Assembly (NCBI GenBank): GCA_027579435.1
Contig: JANBPK010000708.1
Coordinates: 148,184-212,183 of the forward strand
Direction of reading: 5' to 3'
Source of the DNA: Candolleomyces eurysporus
Lineage: Eukaryota > Basidiomycota > Agaricomycetes > Agaricales > Psathyrellaceae
Length of the DNA stretch: 64,000 bases
Shown: positions 44,532 through 55,700 of the stretch, in pieces
How the letters are laid out: the number at the start of each line of letters is the position of its first letter
Position numbering within the stretch: position 1 is the first letter of the stretch
Program-made: the position numbers and the translations under genes
The notes under the pieces: model-generated
Told to the model about the DNA's origin: nothing
Database searches by the model: none
The model's input: the letters and a program-made list of their open reading frames with translations, nothing else

Positions 44532-45078
44532 TTTTGGGCAATGCGCGCCGCGGGATAGTCGTTAGTGGAAGAAGACACCGAGCCTAATTCAAAGCACTAC
44601 CGATGCCGAGTCGACCGTCAAGCATCAATGATATCAGACGAGATGGCACGCTGGCAAAATAAGGAGAGGAGAGCAGCGTCTGTGCATGGATGAAGAAAGA
44701 AAGCTTGAATTATGGCCATTTCGCACATCGGAAACTGACAATTAAGAGTTGAAAGGGAGAAGTTGGTTGGAGATAAGGGCTCGAACTGTCTGCCGATTCA
44801 TGCATTGACATGGCCCGGCTAACTTTCGCCTGGCGGGCCGAACCCATCACCGCCGACATGGGCGTTCAGAAGTTTTAATGGGCGCTTCCACACCCTACTT
44901 CGGATGGCAGTGCCGGCGATTCTACTGTCACGGAACCCATCATTTAAGGTGCAGCACATGGCATGCGGGATCGGTCTGAGAGNTTTTTTCGAGCAAGAGA
45001 AAAGAGAACACTTCATTGCCCTGATTCTTCCGTTTTCGCTGGGCCCGGACCCAACAGAAGTTTTCAGCTTGTGAGTGC

Positions 45079-45087
45079 GTATAAAAA
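45079..45087 (+). promoter_or_regulatory. TATA box of membrane-protein copy 2
   Basis: GCGTATAAAAAAGG is ~40 bp upstream of the ATG at 45124, conserved with copy 1. Confidence 0.55.
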
Positions 45088-45123
45088 AGGGAAGAAGGCG
45101 ATCTACCTTCTTTTAGCGGACTC

Positions 45124-46597
45124 ATGAAGCCATTCCAGAGCGCCGTACACACTGTCACTGTCATTCTTCTGCTTGTGTTGGGTGCACTCGGCCAGAGGAG
45201 CAATGTCACCTCTTGCGTTTCTGGGTATGCCTGGGTGAGCTGTGGAATACACCTCTTCCCTTCAGTTATGCTTACGCTGAGATAAAATTATATCAGACAC
45301 TAAATGCAAACAGGCAGACTCCATGCTATGTCGCATCTCAACTTCACTCAGCCTGCGGCGTCAGTGAGTAAAGCAGCAGTGAGAGGACCGATATACAGTC
45401 AATTTATGTACTTTCTTTCTGGCAGATGTTTCTTACAACAGGATACCGCGAGACACGCACTATACAGGCCCGATCCCCCCGAGGGATACTCCGTGTGGAT
45501 GTAACTTCGTCGTTTACCTGCTGGTAAGCGCCTGTGGCGGCTGTCAAGGAAGAAGCTGGATCGGGGCGAGGGATTGGTTTGCGTTTTGCCCTCAGGTTTT
45601 TCCTAGGTGCGTTGCCTTCCTCTTGACTTGATTCGTTTGCTACAAGAGTTTTCTTCAGGTTTGACCGGAGCCGAATTCCTTCTGGTTTGGATGTACCATC
45701 ATGGGCGCACTGGGACGTCTCGCAATTGGTATGTTGGATCACCTCAGGCTTTGTCTGGCGCTATGCAGAAAAGCTCTAAGATAGACTCTCAATTTGCTAG
45801 GCAAACCAAACTTTTGATCCTGAATTGGCTCAACGAAGTAAGTAAGACATCAGCATCAGCTAGTAAATCCCTCTAACGGTCCAAACTACAAGTTGCATCG
45901 AACCAAACAGTTGATCCGAGCAGCTCAGTTACCAGAAGTCCCAATTTTACGACGATAACGACACCGACTGTAGTAGGAACGGTCACCTCTCCTACTTCCA
46001 GTACCAACTCCTCCAACGCCAGCAATGCAGGGGTTGATGGATCTCCAAAGAAATCTAACGCAGGCGCCATAGCTGGTGGTGTGGTTGGAGGTCTCATCTT
46101 TCTCGTGGCTGTCGGGTTGCTCATTTTCGTCTGGATTACTCGCAAACGAAGAAGAAGGGTCAAACAACTCGATCTGACCGAGCACGACAACTTCGCAGCA
46201 ACCGGAGGCCCGCACCCTTACAATGACAAGACCAGCTGGGGAAAACCCGGAGTCCCAAGTTCGGCTACGCCACCACCTCCAACGAGTGGATCAACTCTAT
46301 ATCATAACGAGAAGGCCGAACGACCTGCGCACACGAGGGAATATTCTTCTGTACGTCCTCTTCTGATTCTCTGCGTGCACCGATAATTGAGTGCTTTTAA
46401 TTGTTTAGACTTCTTCTGAGAACAGAACTCAAACTCATGAGCGTAAGGCCGCACCATCTCCCGTTTATGGCATGCACCGCCCGCAGAGGTCTATCGATAG
46501 CTTGTCCAAGTTCAGCGCAGGGGGCCACACCAGCAGCGACCACCACCGTGTGGTCACCCCAACTGGATACACAGGTGCAGCGGAGGTGTCCCACTAA
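45124..46597 (+). CDS. Secreted single-pass membrane protein, copy 2 (full-length tail)
   Basis: Same layout as copy 1: signal peptide MKPFQSAVHTVTVILLLVLG; TLNANRQTPCYVASQLHSAC; HYTGPIPPRDTPCGCN; CGGCQGRSW; IPSGLDVPSWAHWDV; Ser/Thr/Asn stalk (9 residues longer than copy 1); transmembrane helix GLIFLVAVGLLIFVWITR; basic stop-transfer RKRRRRVKQ. The cytoplasmic tail (~100 residues) contains SSATPPPPTSGSTLYHNEKA, a further intron (46350-46408), and ends VVTPTGYTGAAEVSH. Tails with Ser/Thr/Tyr and Pro-rich stretches suggest intracellular partners, unproven. The N-terminal 70% is duplicated as copy 1. Confidence 0.75.
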
Positions 46598-46915
46598 ACC
46601 ATGCCGTTTTCACAAAGTGTCTGCGTATCGAGGATGTACAATAAAGCTATTCGTGTTGATGTAAATTGTAAAGAATCATACAGAGAAGCTACACTCCAGA
46701 TGCGATTAAAGAGGCCCTAGGAAGATCTATGGAATAGGCATCGAAGGGATCCAGGATCATATCATACCACTAGTTATACGGGGTTCTAGTAGATTTAAGG
46801 AATCGAAACGGAACAAAGTACAGTGGTGGGATAAGAGGATCTCTAACAAGGGATGATTAACTCCGTTAATCACAGGACGGAGCCGGGAGTCACCTTTGTC
46901 CCAGCCAGATTTCGA

Positions 46916-47305
46916 TCATTTCCGACGAAGGAACGATGGCACCAAACTCGAAGCAGCAAGTGAACTTTTCTGCTGTTCCGGATTCTTCTTGGATGGGAGA
47001 GAAGGGACGGGGGACCCTCCAAACCCGTACTGGCTGCTGAGTTGGCCGTAGGCCGCTTCCCAGCGATTTAAGTCCCCGGCAGTTTTAGATGATGGTGAGG
47101 AAGATGAGCTTGACGCGTTCTTGGATGGTGCGTTCACTTTGTTCGGTGTGCTGGGAACACCGCCAGCGAAGCCGTATTGAGAAGACAGCTGACCGAAGGC
47201 AGCTTCGTAGTTCTTCTTTGAAGGAGAGTTTTGGAGGATTGGGGATTGAGAAGACGAAGTGCTAACGACAGAGGTAGTCGAGGGTGAAGACGTGAATTGG
47301 GACAT
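46916..47305 (-). CDS. Small Ser-rich protein with two YGQLSSQYGF repeats
   Basis: A single exon of 129 codons from ATG 47305 (MSQFTSSPSTTSVVSTSS). Two copies of one motif: NYEAAFGQLSSQYGFAGG and RWEAAYGQLSSQYGFGGS, separated by Ser/Pro/Lys-rich sequence, with a basic end (PSFLRRK). I recall similar FG-LSS-YGF motifs in short fungal proteins, but the function is unknown. An in-frame upstream ATG (47362) is possible; the downstream one fits the family better. Confidence 0.65.
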   Translation of the reverse strand: MSQFTSSPSTTSVVSTSSSQSPILQNSPSKKNYEAAFGQLSSQYGFAGGVPSTPNKVNAPSKNASSSSSSPSSKTAGDLNRWEAAYGQLSSQYGFGGSPVPSLPSKKNPEQQKSSLAASSLVPSFLRRK

Positions 47306-48218
47306 TGTAGATGGCGGATAATGCGTTCTGGGGAGATGGTGCTTTGGGTACTTAAGGTTCATGTTTTGAAAACAGTCGGTTTTATATGTCTTCAACAGCA
47401 AAGCTATTTTTACTAGCAGCTTGCAAATGCCTCAGCGATGCAGTAGATGCGTACTTGACTGAAAGACCATTGGTTCCGTGGACTGCGGTGCGATCGAAAG
47501 ATGACTCGTTTCAGCCCGAGTCATTCGAGTGAAACGAGGGTCCTTTGAGTTTGATGCAGTGGTAGGAGCAGGCGAGCGTTGCTGAGCATTGTCGACTGCG
47601 AATGGGGAGCCTAAAATGGAAGATCGCCATGTGGATGGATCCGCGGGGCCGATGGTAGTCATTGCTAGCAGTTGGCTGCAGCAGCTGGGCCTTGGACTGC
47701 CTTGGAATAGGAATATGAGAATGAGTCACCACTACTTTGAGCCGGTCGAGGTCGATCGTCGGGGCCCCTGCAGAGTAGAGATCTTCCTGATCGCAGTTAC
47801 GCACTGCGCGGTGCTCTGCTGCGAGAGAGTCGGGGATATCACAGCAGGACTTGCTGATTGAGTTCGTTGCCCATACCCCTCGGAGGGGAGCATCTGTCTC
47901 AAGGTAGCAAGTCGGTAAAATTGGCTACAGCCTACCAAGGGACTGTACAGCTGCTCCATCAGACCCATGATAGACGCCCGCGTTCCTAGGGTTTAATGTT
48001 CATGGGCCAGTAGGACGCGTCAAAAAGGATCCAAATCTGAAGGAAGCTGAAAGGGAGTGCATGACAGCGGTGCGGTAGTGGATGAATCGATGACTGTTCA
48101 GTCACGGTCGATGTCGTGTGATGAACAACAATTTGCACCTCTTCGCACGCCGCATCCGCCCCAACACGATAAACCATGCCAAATCTACATTCAGGACTCA
48201 GTCTCCACCACCACCACT
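47306..48218. other. Intergenic, nothing recognised
   Basis: Only short unsupported frames were seen. The right part holds the promoter and 5' leader of the MET8-like gene; an in-frame non-ATG extension to 48057 is probably leader. Confidence 0.45.
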
Positions 48219-49091
48219 ATGGCAGAGAACAAGACCATTGGAGGGGGCTCTCTGCTCATTGCTTGGCAGCTAAAGGGCAAGAAAGTCCTCATCGTAGGCG
48301 GAGGTGAAGTCGGTGCCCAACGAATCGACTCTCTCCTTACGACAGACGCTCATATCGACCTCGTGTCCCCTGCAGCAGGGCTACATCCTCGATCGAAAGG
48401 ATTCCTCGAGAAATACCCATCCCGCATAACACATATCGACCAGGAGTTTGCTTTCATAGATGGAAGGCAGACCACCACTGCATCCGTCGATGTTGGAACT
48501 TATGATATGGTCCTCACTGCTCTGGATGACAATGCCCTCTCGCGACGCATTGTCGAAGTCTGCAGAGCGCTTCGCGTTCCTGTGAATGCCGCAGATATCC
48601 CGGAGCTCTGTGACTTCTACTTCGGAGGACAAGTCCGAGATGGGCCCCTCCAAATCATGATATCAACCAATGGAAACGGCCCTCGTATTGCTGCACTTAT
48701 CAAGGATCGCGTCAAAAACGCGTTGACCGGGAAGGAAGGAAATGCTTTGACAAAAGTGGGGATTCTGCGGACCAAGCTGAAGGAACGGGCCCCTGGGGTT
48801 GGGGGTGATGTTGGCCGGAGGAGGATGCGGTGGATGAGCAAGCTGTGTGAGCAGTGGAGTCTGGAGGATTTGGCTCTTCTCAATGAGGAGACAATGGACC
48901 AACTGCTGGACGAGGGCTGGGAACAGAATGCAGTTCCGTTGCCGGTGCAGGTCGTTGGGAAACGCAAGATCGGTGGCGTATTGGAGGCAATCACAACGAG
49001 CTGGGTCAGGTCGTTGCCGTCGTTTACGAGTTTCTTGGCTGGTGTTGCCTTNGCTCATGTCGTTTTCCGCCTCTATCAAGCTCGAAAATAA
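48219..49091 (+). CDS. MET8: Siroheme synthase: precorrin-2 dehydrogenase / sirohydrochlorin ferrochelatase
   Basis: A single 290-residue exon. The N-terminus SLLIAWQLKGKKVLIVGGGE is the NAD-binding Rossmann start of MET8; RVPVNAADIPELCDFYFGG contains the Asp matching the bifunctional catalytic residue of yeast Met8; ISTNGNGPRIAALIKDRVKN follows as expected. The enzyme oxidises precorrin-2 and inserts iron to make siroheme for sulfite and nitrite reductases. The start MAENKTIGGG fits homologues better than the upstream extension. The C-terminus carries an extra hydrophobic stretch (LPSFTSFLAGVA) that might associate with membrane. One N (49052) keeps the frame. Confidence 0.9.
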   Translation: MAENKTIGGGSLLIAWQLKGKKVLIVGGGEVGAQRIDSLLTTDAHIDLVSPAAGLHPRSKGFLEKYPSRITHIDQEFAFIDGRQTTTASVDVGTYDMVLTALDDNALSRRIVEVCRALRVPVNAADIPELCDFYFGGQVRDGPLQIMISTNGNGPRIAALIKDRVKNALTGKEGNALTKVGILRTKLKERAPGVGGDVGRRRMRWMSKLCEQWSLEDLALLNEETMDQLLDEGWEQNAVPLPVQVVGKRKIGGVLEAITTSWVRSLPSFTSFLAGVAXAHVVFRLYQARK

Positions 49092-49588
49092 TTTTATTAC
49101 GCTCTATGGTACAGTAATAGACGATGTGAAATGAAATTGGATGGGCAGAGACTCCGCGGCCACGAGTGAGTGATGAGGTCATTGGTGTGACAAATAATTT
49201 ATGAGGACGATTTGCTGCCGACTTCTCTCCTTTCTTTNCCCCCCTCACCCCCTTTCCGTGCCTGCCACCCTCTGGCCTGGACTTCGAGCTTGAAGCTTGG
49301 AGCTTGTTCGAGAAGAGTCTCTGTGGTCGTTGCTTCGAGGTTGGCTCTCATTTCCTACCTAGAGTCTTCCTTTTTCGTCATACATCGCCGACCTGGGATA
49401 AGAGCATCANTGGTCCACCCTCCACGGGCCTGCATCGAGGCAATCTACTCGTTTTTGCCCTAGAAGTTGATTTAGCTCGAAAGCCGAATCATACTTAAGC
49501 CTTACCCGGTCTCGTAAGTTTTTTGTTCTCTGACCACAACCCTCAAGTTNAATTCTAGAGCCCAGAGTGTGAACGAACGATAGGCACC
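49092..49588. other. Intergenic
   Basis: About 500 bp between two plus-strand genes. No gene recognised; three N characters present. Confidence 0.45.
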
Positions 49589-50943
49589 ATGTCGCCGGCA
49601 TTTCTCGACCGCTTCTTGGCCGAGACTCTGGGTCTCAGCAAGCTNCCGCCATACCTGCCNACCCTGTANCTCAGTCTAGNTGGCTTCACGTTCGTACATC
49701 TGGTTTTGGCCCCTTGGCTGAGTGCAAAGGTTGCACCGGACGCCTGGGGTGCGCTGAGGGGAAAACGTGCCCGGAACAATTGGTGCGTTACAACCTGTGC
49801 TCTATCCGCAACCCTGCTGGAGCTGACCTCGCCTCCGTCGCGCTGTACGCAGGTCCATCCATGTAGTATCACAGGTGCATACCCTGATCATTGTCCCAAT
49901 GGCTTTGTGGTGNATCTGGCATCAAGGCCCAGAGCTGGAGAATAATAGGGCGTTTGGATGGGAGGACCGGGTGGGGTATGTGTATGCCGTCGCTTGTGGG
50001 TAAGTCGTTGACCCTATCAAATTCCTTTCCGTTGTCTTGGGAGAGACATTACAGTGGCTTCGCATTTTCTCTCCATTCTCCTCAACCTGGCAACAGTCGC
50101 TAACTATTTTTTCTGTAGATACTTTATCTGGGATACATTCGATGCCATTTTTAACTTTGTCGACGCCGGCTTCGTTATTCACGGTGTCGCATGCACACTC
50201 ATTTATACCATGTCTTTCGTAAGTCCCGCGCCAGACTCACCGTTCTCTATCTTTCAAAGATACGCTATCTGGGAATGCTGGCGGGCACGAGGCGTTCTGT
50301 CATATTCCGAGCCTTTCTAGTTATGGTGATGACCGTGTACACCGACTNACTGATTTCGATTACCTTCTTTAGAGGCCCTTTGTTGCATACTACGGCACAA
50401 GATGCTTGCTTTGGGAGATTAGCACTTTCTTTTTGAACATTCATTGGTTAGTCTGTCTTTGACGTACTTTATGTCCAAACTTACTCATTTCATCACTAGG
50501 TTCCTTGACAAAACCAACCGAACCGGAAGCAACTTCCAGCTCGTTAACGGTATCGCCCTCCTTGTCACCTTTTTCAGCGTGAGNTTGGTATACGGAGGCA
50601 GTATCGTGAGTTTGTCTTCCACGCCTTCGCCGTGCCGATGCTANAACATTTTGTTATTCTCTAGTCGTACCAGTTCTTCCTCACCCTTCTCGGTNTCTGG
50701 AGGTCTGTTCCATTGCAATACACGTTCACCTTCGGACTTGCAAACTTCGCATTGCAAGGGTTGAACTGGCTCTGGTATGTTGGACTGATGTCGCCTCGTC
50801 TCGGTCCTCCTGACTGACCATGATGCTCTTGCAGGTTTTCAAAAATGATCGCTGCCATCCGCAAACGCTTCGGCGGAGAGGAGAGAAAACANNTGATTCC
50901 TGAACACCATACGCCTGTGCCCACAGAGTCACCCTCCCATTAG
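49589..50943 (+). CDS. TLC-domain multi-pass membrane protein
   Basis: About six exons. The start MSPAFLDRFLAETLGLSK is followed by a first hydrophobic segment, then RNNWSIHVVSQVHTLIIVPM, the typical opening of the TRAM-LAG1-CLN8 fold, then FGWEDRVGYVYAVACGYFIW, DAIFNFVDAGFVIHG, PFVAYYGTRCLLWEISTFFL, FQLVNGIALLVTFFSVRLVY and a final helix before the basic tail KMIAAIRKRFGGEERK. It resembles the TLCD/TMEM56-like group more than ceramide synthases, since the Lag1 motif is absent. Likely in ER or other membranes, role in lipid handling inferred. Several N characters make some residues uncertain. Confidence 0.8.
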
Positions 50944-51375
50944 AGCCTACAAATGGAAAGAAGATTCCGTGCATTCGAATGCACGAGGGNAACTNACCCT
51001 TGAATATNATCAATNCAGCATAATATCTTGACTATTATATATCTCTGGTCATATAAATCTTCTTTCTACATCATAATCTTCTAATATCTCTGACCCTGTG
51101 CTTCACCTTCTTGCTTCTTGGTCCCTGGACTTTTGGGGAAATATCTATCCGCTGCAGNCGTTCCTGAGGGATACATACAACATGTAGATTGTCCGGGAAA
51201 CCGCACTTNTTTCATGAGGGGAATAGGTAGAGAGATAGAGAGTTCTGTATTACACATTGGTGTTTAGATAAATCGGTCCGAGGAATGGGGTTTCGTATCC
51301 GTATGGTCAGCATGAAAGTGTCAGGACGGACAGAACGGCAACTTGAAAAGCAAAAAAAAAGACAAAAAGAGCAAC
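50944..51375. other. Intergenic
   Basis: 3' flank of the TLC-domain gene and spacer to the tRNA. AT-rich; no gene seen. Confidence 0.45.
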
Positions 51376-51457
51376 CGACGCCAGCAGGATTTGAACCTGC
51401 GCCCTCAAAGAGGAACAGATTTCTAATCTGTCGCCGTAACCACTTGGCTATAGCGCC
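51376..51457 (-). tRNA. tRNA-Ser (anticodon AGA)
   Basis: 82 bases on the minus strand, without intron. Acceptor stem GGCGCTA pairs with TGGCGTC (two G-T wobbles); D arm GCC-AAGTGGTTAC-GGC; anticodon arm ACAGA-TTAGAAA-TCTGT with AGA at positions 34-36; long variable arm (about TCCTCTTTGAGGG) typical of serine tRNAs; T arm GCAGG-TTCAAAT-CCTGC. CCA is not encoded, as expected for a nuclear gene. AGA is read as IGA after editing and decodes UCU/UCC/UCA. Confidence 0.95.
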
Positions 51458-51608
51458 TTGATATGGGGGTCCCTGGCTAGCCTCCAGCGCGTATAGTCGC
51501 ATTTTTAGGCAGCAAGACTTNACCTTTCGGAGNGAATGTACGTTCAGNNNNNNCANNANGTAACATGATGATGGANGTATATTTTGGGCGGCTACTACGA
51601 GCAGTGTN

Positions 51609-52625
51609 TTAAGTTGAGAAAGAACGTCGGACAAGACTGCGAACTCTCCACTCCCAAGCCACGAGATTGACGCGTTTGGTAACTTCGACGCGAACGGGAC
51701 CTTTCGCATGAACGAGTATACAATGGAGGTAGGCGAATGCCAGTGCGTCNAGAGGTGTTGGTTGGCTGCAAGCAGAATTGGCCGGTTAGGNGAAGGATAA
51801 CANCAGAATTGTAGTGGATGTAACTGACCTTGAACCCAGGAACCACTGATCCGTTCCCAACCGCTCNGACAGTGACGCGATAGCTTCAATGTATTGTGAA
51901 TTGACCGAAGCATAGTTGACTCGAGCCCCAAATGAAGGAAGCAAGGANGTGAAACCCGACAGAGGNGCTGGTGGAGGGCTGAGAATAGTTTGAAGAGCGG
52001 GAGAGGCGGATTTTGACCCAGCTTGGCTTGGCGACGAGTAACCGAATCCTAGCAGATGAAATAGGGAGCTGGTTTGAGGCTGGGAGATGATAAGAGCAGC
52101 GTGTACGTCGCCTTCGAGGAGGGCGACCCATGCTCTGCTCTCGTCGCGTGATGCGGTGTCCTTGTAGCCTTCCAACGTGTCNGACGCGCTGTCTACCTCG
52201 AGGCTCAGGTCTACCCATGAGGGAATAAGATGCGCAGAGTATAGNTTCAGCTGGTGGTCTGGTGTGGACTTTGTTTTCTCTTCCGTAGGTGGATTCAAGT
52301 CTGCGTTGAGCTTGTCTGCGTCGGCCTTGGGCAAGTGGAGGTTTGGTAGACGGCCTTCGAGAGCACCTTCTGGCGCAACGTCCCATCGCACTTTGACGTT
52401 GGATACACCACGGAGCGCAATATAGGCCTGCCATTTCAGACACTCGACGTCAGAGCTCAGGATGCCGTCTTCGCTGGGGCTTGACGGTGACGAGGAGGGC
52501 AACGGGGGCGCCATCCACAGAGTTGGTCTCTCCACATTTTTCTGGGAATTGTGGGCTTGAATTGGTGGATATGTGTGTAGAGGGAAATATGAGAAGAATG
52601 AGGCAAGAGGATGGGGGATGGGCAT
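51609..52625 (-). CDS. Metaxin/SAM37-like mitochondrial outer-membrane protein
   Basis: Two exons (52625 to about 51837 and about 51777 to 51609). Landmarks: SSDVECLKWQAYIALRGVSN, RWDVAPEGALEGRLPNLHLP, HLIPSWVDLSLEV, DESRAWVALLEGDVHAALI, YIEAIASL and ERLGTDQWFLGS, then PTPLDALAFAYLHCIL and KRVNLVAWEWRV. This follows the GST-like fold of metaxins and Sam37, part of the machinery that inserts beta-barrels in the mitochondrial outer membrane. The N-terminus (MPIPHPLASFFSYFPLH) does not look like the family; the true start may be downstream or after an unseen exon. The gene lies head-to-head with VPS54 (158 bp between starts). Confidence 0.75.
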
Positions 52626-52783
52626 GTTGTGGTCCGGAAACAAGTTGGTTATTGCTTGATTTGATTCGGCAGTACTTGCCGTTTACCTCCACGTCGTCAT
52701 TTCCACTCTCCAATATCTCCTCTACATGACTTTCTAGTCGACCTCACCCATCCAGGGCATCGCGAGACTTCTTCCTGGTAGAC
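52626..52783. promoter_or_regulatory. Short bidirectional promoter between SAM37-like gene and VPS54
   Basis: 158 bp separate the putative divergent starts. No TATA box is evident. The exact boundary depends on the uncertain SAM37-like start. Confidence 0.4.
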
Positions 52784-55700
52784 ATGTCTGATGGAACCTC
52801 GAGCCCGTCGCGGCCAACCTCGCCCTCTGCCAGCGTGCTCGCTGCCAACGACCTCCCAACTGCGCGCCCGTACCGTTTCGTTTGGGATCCATCAACTCGC
52901 CGACNCAGGTCCTGAAAGCGTCGCTGGCACAACAGAAGGAGGAAGATATGCTGGAGATTATATTGTCGGGAATGTTCAGCATCCACTCGGAGTGCTGAAC
53001 AACCCATCTTCTATGAATTTGGCCCTTGGTTCCCTTCCTGTTGAATGGAGCAGTACTCGACTTGGTTTTCACGGTGCGGTCACAGTATGCATGAACAGAG
53101 AAGAGAAATACTCATTGCTTTGAACCAGCTATTTCGACGGTTCTCAATAATCCTCATAAGAAGCAAGCGCCTCCAAAGGCACACTCCTCCCTGCCATCGG
53201 TACCACCTGCTGACCTGCCCCGGGTCCGACGTAAAGATTTCGATTCATATCTCAAGGCTATCAAACCTGAATGGGACAGATACGAGAGAAATACACAACT
53301 CGGGAAGGAGGGCCAAGCACACGTCGATCCCACCCGGTTCGGTGCAATCGAGGAAGAGGAAGAGAACGACGAGGCGTCCAATGGTGATGATGGTACCCTC
53401 ACAATCCAACGCCAACGATCTGGTTCGACTACTACCTCGACAGTTCCTCCTTCGCCATTGCCAACACAGGCCCGGTCTATACCCCCACTAGACACTGTTC
53501 CCCAAGTCTTCTTCCACCCCGAATTCAACTTGGGCGATGCTCGAACCTTTGATGCAGTAACGGAGCAATCTTCCTTAGCTTCCTTGGCGACACCTACCCA
53601 AGCAAACACCCGCACTATCAGTCGCGATCTAAGCCGCGAAGATGAGGACGACCCAACGGACCCACTGTCTATAAGCCATACGCTACCCTTGCTGGAAAAG
53701 TTTGACCATTATGCAGACACCGTCGAGCAACATCTTATCCGTGAAATTTCGCTTCGGTCCACGTCCTTTTTCGCTGCGCTCACAAACCTTCGCGACCTCC
53801 AAACATCCTCAACGCAGTGTCTATCTCGCATACAGAACCTGCGGCAGAAACTGAAGGAAGTTGACGAGGGAACTGCGAAGAAGGGGCTTGAATTAGTTCG
53901 GGTGAAGGCGAAGCAAGATAAGGTTCAAGAGGTCCGGGAGGGCGTGAAAATGGTGGAAGGAGTGGTGGAAATGATGGGAGTATTAAAGGGGCTGGTGGGT
54001 GCTGGGCAGTGGGGAGAAGCATTGAATATCGTTGACGCGATAGAGGGCATGTGGGAAAGTGAGCGAGATGAGGTGGCAGGGAAGAAAGCGAAGGGAAATG
54101 GAGGTGTGCCCAATAGCTCGCGGTTAGACAGTATGGCCGAAGAAGGGGACACAGAGGAAGGGACTTTGGACGCGTCTCGGTCGAGGAGCGGCCATGGCCC
54201 TTCCGGAAAAGTGATACCCTTGTCATCCCTGAAGGCTTTCGGCGCCATACCCTCTCATCTTCGAACAATCACGATGGATATAGCCGCGTCACTCTCTGCG
54301 GAGCTCGTCGCGGTCTTGAAGGACGACTGGGTCTTGTATGTTGAGGCTAGGGAAACCGATGCTCTCAAAGCAGAAATAGGGCCTGCTTCCGGATCTTCCA
54401 GTATCAATGATAGCACAGAAAAGAAGGAGGGCTCTGGTCCAAACGGCACCAACGCGAACGCTCATGGAAGCGGCGAGGACAAGAGAACGGATGCGATAAA
54501 TCAAGGGCTTAGAGACCGTTTGAGACCCCTCCTTCTCAATTTGGTGAGGACCAAAGGGTTGAAGGAGGGAATGCTCAGCTGGAGGGAAGTGATCCAGGGT
54601 GAGCTCAAAGCCCTGGTCTCAAAGGTGAGTTCAGTTTCTCTCGCATGAGCGGGATCTCAGTGTCGGGTTAGAAACTCCCAGGTCTTGAGGCCGAATCCGA
54701 GGGCAGCAATGGCAATGACGAGGTTAGGTTAGTGACTTTTCTTGAAAACCAGGTCATTCCCGTATTCACCGCTCTGTAGAGCCGGACTCGCCAATCATCT
54801 GCGGAACCTGTCTCAGGCAGATTTCATGGCCTTGATGAAAGGCATATACCGCACTCTCATGAATGGGATCGAGAGACTCAAGTCGCAAGGCGATATACTC
54901 TCTGAGATGTTGGAGGCTTTGAAGTACGTGTTCTTGTTAATGTCGGCTCCTGTAAGTTCTTAACACGTTGATTTTACAGGCCTGAGCTACCAAATCGACG
55001 TGCTCCTAGATCGGCGACGACCGTAGCCCGTACCTCCTCCACATCGAACTCTCAAAGCACAGCATTATCATCGTCGACTCCCTCTTTACCACTGATTCCA
55101 CCAATTGAAGAAGATCTCAATGATTTCCTCTCCTCATCCTGTGAGTTGGCCAACACCACCGTTGCGAAGGTAGTGGCATTCCGCTCGGAGAAACATGCCA
55201 AGCTCGAGCTTCCCGAGTTCATGGATTTCTTCAACACTTCATGGGCATTCGTTGTGCGATGTGAAGTCATTTCGAAGAGGATGATTATTGGGCTACGCGG
55301 GACTGTCGTTAGCCAGGTCAGTCACCGAGTGAAGCACNTTTTCTTCCCAGCTCTAACCATTTCCATTCCAGGCGAAACTATGGTTGCAGACTTTCCATCA
55401 AGCTAGGATATCTCAATCCGCGAAGTTGGTTGAAGACGAAGTGTGGAATCCTTCTCCTGTTACTAGGGAAGTGCAAAGGATGACGGACATTATCGTCGAC
55501 TCTGCGGTGAAGGACTCCCCAGAATTGTTTATCGACCCAACGAAAAAGACACCGGAACAGAGCCCAGGAGAAGCCTCGAAAGAGGTCAACGGAACATCGA
55601 GTCAGGGTGACGAGTTAGCGAATCCTCCTTCAACGGCGAAAACGCCAGCTACCCCATCGAAACCTTCGGCCACCACGCCCCTCCGTATCGAAGACAGGAC

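Larger units (their letters stand above)
43811..46187. repeat. Tandem segmental duplication, unit 2
   Basis: Second copy of the 2.36-kb block. It begins in the F-box gene's first intron and ends within the cytoplasmic-tail codons of the membrane protein gene (CTCGATCTGACCGAGCACGA), exactly where unit 1 ends. Identity is high and the divergence includes short indels in the F-box part. Confidence 0.85.

Noticed and set aside
48057..48218. In-frame N-terminal extension of MET8 with non-ATG start
   Set aside because: Family members start close to the Rossmann motif; the extension is polar and unlike a presequence.
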